Positions 15,425-23,651 of a stretch of DNA of 32,135 bases are shown here, one piece after another. Numbering within the stretch: the stretch's first letter is position 1; every line of letters starts with the position of its first letter. The translations under genes and the position numbers were made by a program. The stretch spans positions 1 to 32,135 of the forward strand of contig PEYJ01000030.1 of the NCBI GenBank assembly GCA_002774425.1, written 5' to 3'. Source of the stretch: Parcubacteria group bacterium CG08_land_8_20_14_0_20_48_21. GTDB taxonomy: Bacteria > Patescibacteriota > Patescibacteriia > UBA1544. Below the pieces are notes generated by a model. That model was not told the origin of the DNA. It saw nothing but the letters and a program-made list of their open reading frames with translations, and made no database searches.

Positions 15425-16708
15425 ATGTACACACTTACCGAAAAAATAGTACATATCTGGAAGCTCCGGGATTTGCGTAAGAATATTCTCTACGTACTTC
15501 TCATGCTGGTGATATTCCGCTTTGCGGCGCATATTCCGGTTCCCGGTATTGATCGCGAAGTCTTGCGGGAGTTTTTTGCCGGTAACCAATTCTTAGGACT
15601 TTTGAATATATTTTCGGGCGGAGGTATGGAGAATTTCTCCGTTGTAGCGCTGGGTATCGCACCGTTTATCACCTCATCCATCATCTTTCAGCTGCTCGCG
15701 ATGGTGGTACCATCTCTTGAAGAGTTGTCAAAAGAAGGGGAATACGGCAGACAAAAAATTAACCAGTATACGCGCTGGCTCACCGTTCCGCTTGCCGCGT
15801 TGCAGGGGTATGGACTCATCGCAATTCTCCGAAATCAAACCAATGCCATGTTGGGAAATATCAGTGCGCTGCAGCTGGGAGGTATGCTCATCACCTTGAC
15901 CGCGGGAACCATATTCCTCATGTGGATAGGGGAGCTCATATCCGGGAAGCACGTGGGGAACGGCATCTCCCTGCTCATTTTTGCCGGTATTGTTGCGTCG
16001 TTGCCCACCATCATACAGCGCAATATCGTAACGTTTGATCCGACGCGCCTGACCACCATGCTTATCTTTACCGTTATTGCGGTCATCACGGTCGTTGGTG
16101 TCGTGATTATCACCGAGGGACAGCGCAATGTGCCCGTATCCTACGCCAAGCGCGTGCGTGGCACGCGGATGTTCGGCGGCGTGGATACGCACCTTCCTCT
16201 GCGCGTCAATATGGCGGGGGTGATTCCCATTATCTTTGCCATATCACTCATACTCTTTCCGCCGATGATTGCGCAGTTTTTCCTGCGATCAACCACAACA
16301 TGGGTTGCAGCACTCGCGGACAATATCATGGCGCTGTTCAACAACCAACTGATTTATGGCATACTCTATTTTGTTCTGGTGTTTGGTTTTACCTATTTCT
16401 ATACGGCGGTTATTTTTCATCCCGATCAAATTGCGGAAAATCTGCAAAAACAAGGAGGTTTTATTCCGGGTATTCGTCCCGGAAAACCAACTGCGGATTA
16501 TCTGGGCTATACCATCAATAGAATACTGCTTGCAGGTGCTTTATTTTTAGGGCTTATTGCCATCTTGCCGCTCATCACGCAGCGCATTACGGGAACGCAG
16601 GCTTTGGTGATTGGCGGTACCTCGTTGCTGATTGTGGTGAGCGTAGTTATTGAGACGGTCAAGCAGATACAATCGCAACTCACTATGCATGATTACGAGC
16701 GGATGTAA
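15425..16708 (+). CDS. secY: Preprotein translocase subunit SecY
   Basis: 427 residues, normal for the ten-helix channel of the Sec translocon in the inner membrane. Signatures: RIPVPGID-like AAHIPVPGIDREVL in helix 1-2, NIFSGGGMENFSVVALGIAPFITSSI (plug and helix 2), EYGRQKINQYTRW, MWIGELISGKHVGNGISLLIFAG, the cytosolic loop RNVPVSYAKRVRGTRMFGG, and PGIRPGKPTADYL. It closes the spc operon; the usual infA, rpmJ, rpsM, rpsK, rpoA and rplQ do not follow. Start ATG preceded by T. Confidence 0.98.
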   Translation: MYTLTEKIVHIWKLRDLRKNILYVLLMLVIFRFAAHIPVPGIDREVLREFFAGNQFLGLLNIFSGGGMENFSVVALGIAPFITSSIIFQLLAMVVPSLEELSKEGEYGRQKINQYTRWLTVPLAALQGYGLIAILRNQTNAMLGNISALQLGGMLITLTAGTIFLMWIGELISGKHVGNGISLLIFAGIVASLPTIIQRNIVTFDPTRLTTMLIFTVIAVITVVGVVIITEGQRNVPVSYAKRVRGTRMFGGVDTHLPLRVNMAGVIPIIFAISLILFPPMIAQFFLRSTTTWVAALADNIMALFNNQLIYGILYFVLVFGFTYFYTAVIFHPDQIAENLQKQGGFIPGIRPGKPTADYLGYTINRILLAGALFLGLIAILPLITQRITGTQALVIGGTSLLIVVSVVIETVKQIQSQLTMHDYERM

Positions 16709-16745
16709 GCGCATGACCTGCATGGCAGATGGCACAATCAGCCGT

Positions 16746-16773
16746 TTGTTTTTTTACTCCGCTCTGCTATACT
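16746..16773 (+). promoter_or_regulatory. Promoter of the cation antiporter / adk / map unit
   Basis: TTGTTT (16746-16751) and TATACT (16768-16773), 16-base spacer. The predicted start near 16780 leaves a leader of about 90 bases before the antiporter. This suggests the genes after secY form a separate transcription unit. Confidence 0.55.
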
Positions 16774-16793
16774 TGGATGACGGCATATGCGGC

Positions 16794-16831
16794 AAGGCAA
16801 GCACTGAAGAGCTTCATACACACGTTGCCTT
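16794..16831 (+). promoter_or_regulatory. Nested hairpin in the antiporter leader
   Basis: AAGGCAA (16794-16800) pairs with TTGCCTT (16825-16831), enclosing the perfect palindrome TGAAGAGCTTCA (16805-16816). It lies just downstream of the predicted transcription start, in the 5' leader of a cation transporter gene. The conserved core of the manganese (yybP-ykoY) riboswitch is not visible, so no ligand can be named. Confidence 0.4.
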
Positions 16832-16872
16832 ATCAGTAAATCAGCGCTGCTAAGCTGTTTTTGTCATTCGTA

Positions 16873-17832
16873 ATGCACAACGACATGTCTCTTCCCATCG
16901 CGTTATTTGTCTTTATCGCCAGCATTTTCTTTCTCGTCAAATCAGCCGACTACTTTACCACATACAGCGAAAAAGTAGGTCGGTTGATGCACATGCCCGC
17001 GTTTATTGTCGGTATTGTGATTGTTGCGGTTGGCACGTCGCTGCCTGAATTGGCAACCTCGCTTATGGCAGTTATGCAACAACATTCTGATATTGTGGTC
17101 GGCAATGTTGTGGGGAGCAATGTAACTAATATCCTTTTGGGTATTGGGTTTACCATGCTGGTAACACAGAAAATATTCAAAGCCGAGTGGAATATTTTTT
17201 TTGGAGATTACACGATGCTCATAGCGGGTATGGGACTTATCTACTTTGCGGCGCATGACGGTGTAATTACTTTCGCAGAGTCTTTGCTCTTTATTTCGGG
17301 GTATGTGGTATATCTCTTTTATGCGTATGGCGTCCATAAAACGAATCACGAAGTTGTGGTGCATGCAGTGCAAGTGCGCAAGCAGCTGGTTGCGGCATAC
17401 TGGGCAGCGCTTCTCGCAAGCTTGGTGGTCATTTTTCTTTCTTCAAGATATACGATTCTTTCGGTTGTGGCGATCGCTCAAGCACTCCATATAGGTACGG
17501 AAGTGCTTGCGACCAGTGTCGTAGCGCTTGGTACGTCTTTTCCGGAAATATTTGTCGCTATCAGCGCGGCACGCAAAGGGAAGTTTGATCTGCTTGCAGG
17601 CGATATTATCGGTTCAAATATTTTTAATACCTATGTCATTATAGGTGTGAGCGGCATGGTTGGTACGCTCATTATTCCCGCGTCACTCATTGCTTTTGCC
17701 ATTCCCTTTGCTATTTTTACAACCATTATGTACTGGGTTATATTGCAGGATCATAAAATATTGCCGTCCGAAGGCGCGATACTCACCCTACTCTACGTAG
17801 TGTTTATTGTAAAACTTTTTAACTGGTTCTAA
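16873..17832 (+). CDS. Sodium/calcium exchanger family (CaCA) membrane antiporter
   Basis: 319 residues from ATG 16873; a TTG at 16861 and an ATG at 16885 are alternatives, and none has an SD. The protein has about ten hydrophobic segments and the two inverted alpha-repeats of the CaCA superfamily: GTSLPELATSL with VGNVVGSNVTN (from residue 54) and GTSFPEIFVAI with GDIIGSNIFN (from residue 220). The acidic residues of both repeats, which bind the cation, are kept. It is closest in pattern to the bacterial YrbG-type K+-independent exchangers. It would exchange Ca2+ (or another cation) for Na+ or H+. It overlaps adk by one base (TAATG), an unusual place inside the secY-adk-map order. Confidence 0.92.
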   Translation: MHNDMSLPIALFVFIASIFFLVKSADYFTTYSEKVGRLMHMPAFIVGIVIVAVGTSLPELATSLMAVMQQHSDIVVGNVVGSNVTNILLGIGFTMLVTQKIFKAEWNIFFGDYTMLIAGMGLIYFAAHDGVITFAESLLFISGYVVYLFYAYGVHKTNHEVVVHAVQVRKQLVAAYWAALLASLVVIFLSSRYTILSVVAIAQALHIGTEVLATSVVALGTSFPEIFVAISAARKGKFDLLAGDIIGSNIFNTYVIIGVSGMVGTLIIPASLIAFAIPFAIFTTIMYWVILQDHKILPSEGAILTLLYVVFIVKLFNWF

Positions 17833-18491
17833 TGCCTATGGCATCATACCTGGTACTTTTTGGACCGCAAGGTTCGGGCAAGGGTACGCAAGCGGAGTAT
17901 CTGGTTGCGGCGCTACGTGTATCGCGCATCGCGCCTGGCGATATCTTTCGGCGGGAAAAAGAAGCGGGAACGGATCTGGGAAAACTTGTGGCAGCATATA
18001 CTGCTAGAGGAGAACTTGCGCCGTTAGACATTACCAACAGCTTGATGGAAAAGCGTCTGGGAGAAGCGGACTGCGTCCGTGGGTTTATTCTCGACGGCTA
18101 TCCGAGAAATGTGCTGCAGGCCGATGCGCTTGACGGGATGCTGCGTACACTGGAAAAAACACTCTCACAGGTCTTTGAGATTTGGATATCGGACGACGAA
18201 GCGGTTGCGCGCATAGGCGGCAGGCGGGTGTGCGCGTGCGGAGCGAGTTATCACGTGGTGCATAACCCTCCAAAAAAAGAAGGTATCTGTGATAGTTGCG
18301 GCAAGCCGCTCTCCGTCAGGGACGACGATAAACCGGATGCAATCAAAAGGCGGTTGGAAATTTACCACCATGATACGGAGCCGCTCTTTGAGCGGTATCG
18401 TGCGAGGGGAATTTTTACCCGCATCAACGGTGAACAATCCATATCAAAGGTCAGGGAAGATATTTTTACCGCACTCACGACTGCTTCCTAG
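17832..18491 (+). CDS. adk: Adenylate kinase
   Basis: 219 residues. It interconverts ATP + AMP and 2 ADP in the cytoplasm. The P-loop is GPQGSGKGTQ (11-20), the AMP-binding part includes GDIFRRE and GFILDGYPRN, and the lid carries cysteines of a zinc-type lid: CAC followed later by CDSC. The first pair is C-x-C instead of the usual C-x-x-C. The lid ends SVRDDDKPDAIKRRLEIYHHDTEPL. Two starts are possible: ATG 17832, overlapping the antiporter stop, or ATG 17838, which has the T-ATG context favoured in this genome and loses only two residues. Confidence 0.96.
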   Translation: MPMASYLVLFGPQGSGKGTQAEYLVAALRVSRIAPGDIFRREKEAGTDLGKLVAAYTARGELAPLDITNSLMEKRLGEADCVRGFILDGYPRNVLQADALDGMLRTLEKTLSQVFEIWISDDEAVARIGGRRVCACGASYHVVHNPPKKEGICDSCGKPLSVRDDDKPDAIKRRLEIYHHDTEPLFERYRARGIFTRINGEQSISKVREDIFTALTTAS

Positions 18492-18524
18492 GGAGAGTGG
18501 CAAATTCCCGTTTATGGAAAGTCT

Positions 18525-19313
18525 ATGATTACGTACAAAACTCCGCAGGAAATAAAAACATTGCAAGAAGGTGGAAAGCATCTTTCCGCTATTTTGGATA
18601 TGGTGGTAGCTGCGGTAGCACCGGGCGTAACGACGCAAGAACTTGAAATAATCGCGGTACGGGAAATACACAAAGTGGGAGGAGAACCTTCTTTTAAAGG
18701 TTATAAAAGCCATGATGACGAAGTGCCGTTTCCCACCGCGCTCTGCACCTCCATAAATGAAGCGGTGGTGCATGGTCCGGCAATTCCCGGAAAAACGTTG
18801 CGCAAAGGCAATATCATTGGCATTGATATCGGTATGCGCTGGCCAATGGGGAAAAAAGGAATGAAGTCACTCTACACTGACATGGCGCGTACGGTTCCGG
18901 TTGGCGCTATTCCAAAAAAAACACAAGAACTGCTCCAGGTGACCAAAGCATCGCTTGCTGCAGGGATTGCCGCGGCAAAGATTGGCGGGAACATCGGGGA
19001 TATTTCAGCAGCTATTGAAGCGGTGATTACGCCGCATGGCTTTGGCATCATTCGGGACTTGGCTGGACATGGCGTCGGGTACGCGGTACACGAGGATCCG
19101 CGTATTCCTAATTACTTTGATCGGCGTTTCGCGGAAATTCCTTTAAAAAAAGGAATGGTCTTAGCGCTTGAACCCATGGTGGCGCTTGGTGATTATCATC
19201 TCAACGTTCTGGATGATGCCTGGACCATTGTAACGGCGGATCGTAGTCTGGCGGCGCATTTTGAGCATACGATTGCGGTGGGAAAAAACGGCGGAGAAAT
19301 TCTCACCATATGA
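18525..19313 (+). CDS. map: Type I methionine aminopeptidase
   Basis: 262 residues. It removes the N-terminal methionine from new proteins. The metal ligands of the pita-bread fold are present: D101, D119, H182 (GHGVG), E216 (LALEPMV) and E247 (AHFEHTI), plus H83 (NEAVVHGP). The spacing between the first two aspartates is 18 residues, against 11 in E. coli, through a basic insert (RWPMGKKGMKS). Context secY-adk-map is a classic order. It ends TGA and overlaps ruvX (ATGA). Confidence 0.96.
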   Translation: MITYKTPQEIKTLQEGGKHLSAILDMVVAAVAPGVTTQELEIIAVREIHKVGGEPSFKGYKSHDDEVPFPTALCTSINEAVVHGPAIPGKTLRKGNIIGIDIGMRWPMGKKGMKSLYTDMARTVPVGAIPKKTQELLQVTKASLAAGIAAAKIGGNIGDISAAIEAVITPHGFGIIRDLAGHGVGYAVHEDPRIPNYFDRRFAEIPLKKGMVLALEPMVALGDYHLNVLDDAWTIVTADRSLAAHFEHTIAVGKNGGEILTI

Positions 19314-19720
19314 AATACCTGGGGATTGATTATGGCACCAAACGGATAGGACTTGCGATAGGTGATGATATGACCAAACTCGCACTGCCTCTCACCACAC
19401 TTACTTCCCAGTCGGAAAAAGATGCGCTTGCCGCAATTACCCGCATCATCATGGAGGAGCATATAGGAAAAGCCGTGGTAGGCAAGCCCACAACCAAAGA
19501 AGGGAAATTTCGTTCCATAACCAAACACGCTGAAACATTTTGCAAAAAGTTGTACCTGCACGCCGGTATCCAGGTTGTTTTTTTTGATGAACGGCTGACG
19601 AGCAAAGCCGCGGACGCACTGATACGGGAGAGAAGTCAACAGGGCGCGGGACGCGACGAACTTGCTGCCATGGTCATTTTACAGAATTATCTTGACTGGC
19701 AACTCAATACGGGAGTCTAG
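19310..19720 (+). CDS. ruvX: RuvX/YqgF family Holliday-junction resolvase-like nuclease
   Basis: 136 residues, the family length. RNase-H fold: LGIDYGTKRIGLAIGD (catalytic Asp 7), VVGKPTTKEG, FFDERLTSKAA and RDELAAMVILQNYL, which carry the other acidic residues. In other bacteria this protein takes part in 16S/23S rRNA 5' processing, and a Holliday-junction resolvase role was first proposed. The start codon overlaps the map stop (ATGA), so the two are translationally coupled. Confidence 0.92.
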   Translation: MKYLGIDYGTKRIGLAIGDDMTKLALPLTTLTSQSEKDALAAITRIIMEEHIGKAVVGKPTTKEGKFRSITKHAETFCKKLYLHAGIQVVFFDERLTSKAADALIRERSQQGAGRDELAAMVILQNYLDWQLNTGV

Positions 19721-19724
19721 CTCT

Positions 19725-19743
19725 AAACCTGCCCACAGGTTTT
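19725..19743 (+). terminator. Short terminator-like hairpin after ruvX
   Basis: AAACCTG (19725-19731), loop CCCA, CAGGTTT (19736-19742), one more T, then GGCGC. The stem starts five bases after the ruvX stop. The T-run is only four long, so termination is probably partial. Confidence 0.5.
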
Positions 19744-19855
19744 GGCGCACTACAACATGCACTCTTCATACCAAAATGACTGCGTTGCGCACGGACATTT
19801 TTGATCGTTGGCATGTGTTTGGAATGTAGAAATTCGCTGTAGGATTTTTTCATGT

Positions 19856-20635
19856 ATGCCCTCCTATCTCACTACCAATACTATTGTTTTGCGCCACGAC
19901 ACTTTTCGCGAGAAAGATCGGCGTGTGTTGTTGTATACGGAAACACGGGGTAAAATGGAGGCGGTGGCGCGCAGCGCGCTTGCGGTGTGCAGCAAATTGG
20001 CGGGGCATATTGAACCCTTAAGCCTTGTGCGTGTCATGATTGCGCAGGGCCGCGTGTTTGACCACATAGCGGGCGCGGTACTCGTGAATCCGTTCAAATA
20101 CCTGCGCCGCAATTTTCGGGCCTACACGTGCGCGTCGTTTATCTGCGAGGCAACATATCGCTTGATCAAACCCGAAGAACCCGATGGATATATCTATCAT
20201 GAACTCACCGATGCGTTGCATAAACTGAATACATCTTTGCATGCGGCGTCAACTGACGACTTCTGGTGGCGAACACCCGAAGGAGGCATCGCTCTTGTCT
20301 ATATATGGCGTCTTTTGGCGCAGCTGGGCTACAAGCCGGAATTGACGTATTGTATAATCTGCAAAACCGCGAAAGACTCGGCATACTTTGATTGCGATCA
20401 TGGGGGTTATGTGTGTGACGTTTGCGCACGTACGGTTATATCCCGCGCGCGCTATGCTTTGCCAAATCCCGCGCGCACACTGCTGCAGGAGTTGTTTGCA
20501 CATGATATGCAACCGAACATTGACGCCCAAACACTCAAGCAATGCGTGGCGGTGATTGTGCAACACTTGCTCTACCATACGGAAAAACCTCTGTACAGTA
20601 CCACGTCTTTTCGGTATAGTACTAACTTGTTCTAG
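19856..20635 (+). CDS. recO: DNA repair protein RecO
   Basis: 259 residues from ATG 19856; the track's earlier start (19808) adds 16 residues without family likeness. RecO loads RecA on gapped DNA with RecR. The N-terminal OB fold is visible in TNTIVLRHDTFREKDRRVLLYTETRGK, and the zinc finger is CIIC...CDVC (two CxxC pairs) before a helical end. The start context is TGTATG, about ten bases after TAGGAT, a possible -10 box without a clear -35. If that box is used, the mRNA would again be nearly leaderless. Confidence 0.9.
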   Translation: MPSYLTTNTIVLRHDTFREKDRRVLLYTETRGKMEAVARSALAVCSKLAGHIEPLSLVRVMIAQGRVFDHIAGAVLVNPFKYLRRNFRAYTCASFICEATYRLIKPEEPDGYIYHELTDALHKLNTSLHAASTDDFWWRTPEGGIALVYIWRLLAQLGYKPELTYCIICKTAKDSAYFDCDHGGYVCDVCARTVISRARYALPNPARTLLQELFAHDMQPNIDAQTLKQCVAVIVQHLLYHTEKPLYSTTSFRYSTNLF

Positions 20636-20688
20636 CAAAAACAAGTAGACGATCTTTTCATAAACCTTGTATACGGAAAGGGATGGTT

Positions 20689-21420
20689 ATGTCGCCGCAC
20701 ACAACAAAATTTGAACAGTGGCTATATGACACGGAAGCGCTCAAGAAAGGGCATTTTGCTCTCACGCCAAAAGATGGTATCGGTCAGGTGCATTCTGACC
20801 TATACTTCAACAAAAAATTTATTTTGGAAGACGATGCCGCAAGAGCGTATATTGCGGTGAGCATGGCGAAGCGTATAAAATGGGAGCTTGCAAAACGCTT
20901 TTTTATGACCGTACGGTTGACGCGGTGGTTGGCATTGAAAGCGGATCCCTCTTGTTGGGAAATGAAGTTCGACGGGAACTGGAGTATGTGTTCGGCTACC
21001 CCATACGTTATGTGGAAGCGCGTAAGCGTGACTCCAGCAAAGCTCGCAGTGATTTTGTCCTGCCAAGCGGCATGTACCGCGCGCGTGTTTGGATTGTGGA
21101 AGATGTTGGATCATCGGCAAAGGCGGCAACGCATGGCGTGTGATGCAAGAAGTGCAAAAGAACTCTGGTGAGGGTACTTGGGGGTGATCTATCTCTTTAA
21201 CCGAGGCGTGGTTACCTCCAAGCAACTCGGTGTGCTGGTTGCGTCGCTCGTGAGAAGAAAAATCGCAATGTTTTCCGCTGACCCGAAGATACATCCTCAT
21301 CTGCGCAAATGCCGCCAATGTTGGGAAGGTGTGCCAATTGACACAGAACTAGGTCACGGGAAGAAGTGGCTCGCGGAAGCTATAGCTGCCGGTACAACGT
21401 TTCAAACCATGTCTCTCTAG
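20689..21420 (+). pseudogene. Orotate phosphoribosyltransferase-like gene broken by three frameshifts
   Basis: The three ORFs in this stretch read as one PyrE-like protein: EALKKGHFALTPKDG with HSDLYFNKKF (frame 1), then YDRTVDAVVGIESGSLLLGN, RYVEARKR, FVLPSGM and VWIVEDVGSSAK (frame 3), a short bridge in frame 2, then GVIYLFNRGVVTSKQLGVLV to a C-terminal Cys-x-x-Cys stretch (frame 1). The shifts fall at a T6 run (about 20900), near GGCAAAGGCGGC (about 21117) and at a G5 run (about 21176). Two are homopolymers, so sequencing or assembly error is a real alternative to decay. The PRPP loop (VEDVGSSAKGG) deviates from the VDDVxTTG consensus, so even a repaired protein may not be classical PyrE. 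The start is taken at ATG 20689 (T before it); 20683 is also possible. Confidence 0.7.
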
Positions 21421-21443
21421 CATACCCTCCGAACCTTAGTAAC

Positions 21444-21469
21444 GGCATCTCGCCCGAGAGCCTTTTTTT
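21444..21469 (+). terminator. Intrinsic terminator upstream of aspS
   Basis: GGC-(A)-TCTC, loop GCCC, GAGA-GCC, immediately followed by seven T. A short GC-rich stem with one bulge and a clean T-run is a textbook intrinsic terminator. It ends the recO / phosphoribosyltransferase-like unit. The remaining bases up to the aspS promoter hold nothing else I can identify. Confidence 0.8.
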
Positions 21470-21584
21470 ATCCCCTATAAAACCCTTTAGGTCAAATATA
21501 CGACATCGTAGACGCATTTTTGTTATCAGGAACTGTGCCGTAGGGATTTGCGATGGTTCATTTTTTGCATAGGGACGCTTCTTA

Positions 21585-21613
21585 TTGCAAAACTCCCTAA
21601 TCTACGCTATGAT
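21585..21613 (+). promoter_or_regulatory. Promoter of aspS (near-leaderless)
   Basis: TTGCAA (21585-21590) and TATGAT (21608-21613) with exactly 17 bases between. Predicted start near 21620, about three bases before the ATG at 21623. This also decides the start codon: the track's ATG at 21548 lies upstream of the promoter. Confidence 0.75.
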
Positions 21614-21622
21614 TTCTCCTGT

Positions 21623-23410
21623 ATGTTGCGCACACACACGAACGGAGAGCTCACCAAAAAACATATTAAAAAGATCGTTATCCTGACCGGCTGGGTACAC
21701 CGCCGACGCGACCACGGCAGTCTTATTTTTATTGACCTGCGTGATCGTTATGGGCTTACCCAATGCACCTTTGATCCCGAAAAAGATAAGGCTTCCTGGC
21801 AAGCGGCGGATGTTTTGCGCCCCGAGGACGTGGTCAAAATTGAAGGTGTGGTTGTGGCAAGACCCGCAGAAATGGTCAATAAAAAATTGGCAACGGGGGA
21901 AATTGAAGTGGAGGGAACGGCAATTGAAGTATTGAGTAAGTCGGCAACGCCGCCCTTTGAGATTAAGGCGGAACACGAACTGCAAAAACCGGTAAATGAA
22001 GACCTGCGTTTGCAATATCGGTATCTGGATATGCGCCAGCCGCACATGCAGACAAATTTACGCCGCCGCCATGAGATGGTGAAAGTAATGCGTGATTATT
22101 TCCACGAGGAAGGTTTTTTGGAAATTGAGACGCCGATACTCATCAAGGGTACGCCAGAGGGGTCGCGCGAATATATCGTACCCTCGCGCCTTCATCGGGG
22201 GAAGGTGTATGTATTGCCGCAAAGTCCCCAGCAGTTGAAACAGCTGTGCATGGTTGGTGGATTGGACAAGTATTTTCAGATCGCGCGCTGTTTTCGCGAT
22301 GAAGACTTGCGCGCGGATCGCCAGCCGGAATTTACACAGCTTGATATTGAAATGAGCTTCTGCGAAGAAGAGGACATCCGGCAGATCGTAGAAAAACTGC
22401 TCATCAAGTTAAGTACAAAATTTTTACCGCATAAGAAAATTGCCGCGGTGCCTTTCACGCGCCTCACCTGGCATGAAGCGATGTTGAAATATGGATCGGA
22501 CAAACCGGACTTGCGTTTTGATCTGGAGATCGTGGACGTAAGCGATATCGTGCGGGGTTCGGGGTTTACCGTTTTTTCTCATGCGCTTGCCAACAAAGGA
22601 GTAGTGCGCGCACTCACTATTGCCGATGGCGCGAAATTTTCCCGCAAAGAAATTGATGAGCTGGCAGAAGCGGCAAAGATACACGGCGCGAAGGGGTTGG
22701 CGTATATCATCGTTGCAGACGAGCTCAAATCACCCATAGTGAAGTTTCTTACTGATGTGGAACAGCAATCTCTACTCAAAGCAACGGGTGCAAAAAAAGG
22801 CGATATTATTTTCTTTGGTGCTGATGGCGAAACGGTTGTTGCGGAAAGCTTGGGGGCAGTGCGTTTGGCGTGTGCCGATAAACTGGGGCTACGCGATCCG
22901 AACCTGCTTGCGTATGCGTGGATAACGAATTTTCCGCTGTTTGTGAGGGGTGAAGAAACGGGGGAAATTGCCTCGGCGCACCATCCGTTTACCCGTCCAC
23001 GGGATGAAGACCTGCCACTATTGGATATGGATCCGTTGCGCGTACTCGCTCAGCAGTCGGACATCGTATTGAATGGCGTTGAGTTGGGAGGTGGTGGTAT
23101 GCGCATCCACCAGGGAGATTTACAGGCGAAACAATTTGAAATTTTAGGCATATCTTCTGCACAGGCGCAAGCGCGATTTGGACATTTATTGGAGGCATTT
23201 CGCTACGGCGTCCCCCCGCATGGCGGTACGGCCTTAGGCATTGATCGGCTGGTCATGCTATTCCAGGAAGCGACGTCGGTACGCGACGTGATCGCCTTCC
23301 CGAAAAATAGCCGTGCGGAAGATACGATGTTGGGAGCTCCGTCCGACCCTGATCCCACAACGGTAAAGGAATTAGGGATTTCTCTACTCAAGAAGAAGAT
23401 CAATGCATAA
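21623..23410 (+). CDS. aspS: Aspartyl-tRNA synthetase
   Basis: 595 residues, bacterial-type length including the GAD domain insert. It charges tRNA-Asp (or Asp and Asn if non-discriminating). It begins MLRTHTNGEL and has the OB-fold anticodon domain with GWVHRRRDHGSLIFIDLRDR. Class II motifs: motif 1 around FLEIETPILIKGTPEGSREY, motif 2 RCFRDEDLRADRQPEFTQLD and motif 3 GTALGIDRLVMLF. The track start at 21548 is rejected on homology and promoter position. It overlaps the DUF1653 gene by eight bases. Confidence 0.97.
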   Translation: MLRTHTNGELTKKHIKKIVILTGWVHRRRDHGSLIFIDLRDRYGLTQCTFDPEKDKASWQAADVLRPEDVVKIEGVVVARPAEMVNKKLATGEIEVEGTAIEVLSKSATPPFEIKAEHELQKPVNEDLRLQYRYLDMRQPHMQTNLRRRHEMVKVMRDYFHEEGFLEIETPILIKGTPEGSREYIVPSRLHRGKVYVLPQSPQQLKQLCMVGGLDKYFQIARCFRDEDLRADRQPEFTQLDIEMSFCEEEDIRQIVEKLLIKLSTKFLPHKKIAAVPFTRLTWHEAMLKYGSDKPDLRFDLEIVDVSDIVRGSGFTVFSHALANKGVVRALTIADGAKFSRKEIDELAEAAKIHGAKGLAYIIVADELKSPIVKFLTDVEQQSLLKATGAKKGDIIFFGADGETVVAESLGAVRLACADKLGLRDPNLLAYAWITNFPLFVRGEETGEIASAHHPFTRPRDEDLPLLDMDPLRVLAQQSDIVLNGVELGGGGMRIHQGDLQAKQFEILGISSAQAQARFGHLLEAFRYGVPPHGGTALGIDRLVMLFQEATSVRDVIAFPKNSRAEDTMLGAPSDPDPTTVKELGISLLKKKINA

Positions 23411-23651
23411 GGAAAAATTACCCGGAGACACCTACAAGCATTACCTGGGCAAACACTACGAAGTGTTAGGCGTGGTTAAACACCGTGAAACACTCGAAGA
23501 TATGGTGATCTATAAATCATGGTATGGTGCAGGACAAATCTGGACTCGGCCATCACCTGTGTTTTTGGAAGAAGTTGCAGTTGAGGGAAAGCACATACCG
23601 CGATTTCTCTATATTTCCGCAAAGAAGCGGTGCGCTGTTGAATTTTTATGA
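23403..23651 (+). CDS. DUF1653 domain protein
   Basis: 82 residues. The pattern YKHYLGKHYEVLGVVKHRET, LEDMVIYKSWYG, WTRPSPVFLEEVAVEGKHIPRF is that of the small DUF1653 family (single beta-rich domain, biochemical role unknown to me). It starts inside the end of aspS (ATGCATAA) and ends overlapping scpA (ATGA), so it is translated as part of an aspS-DUF1653-scpA unit. Its position says nothing firm about its job. Confidence 0.85.
   Translation: MHKEKLPGDTYKHYLGKHYEVLGVVKHRETLEDMVIYKSWYGAGQIWTRPSPVFLEEVAVEGKHIPRFLYISAKKRCAVEFL

Noticed and set aside
16780-16872. Manganese (yybP-ykoY) riboswitch before the cation antiporter
   Set aside because: The conserved core sequences of that class are not visible; only a generic hairpin is present.
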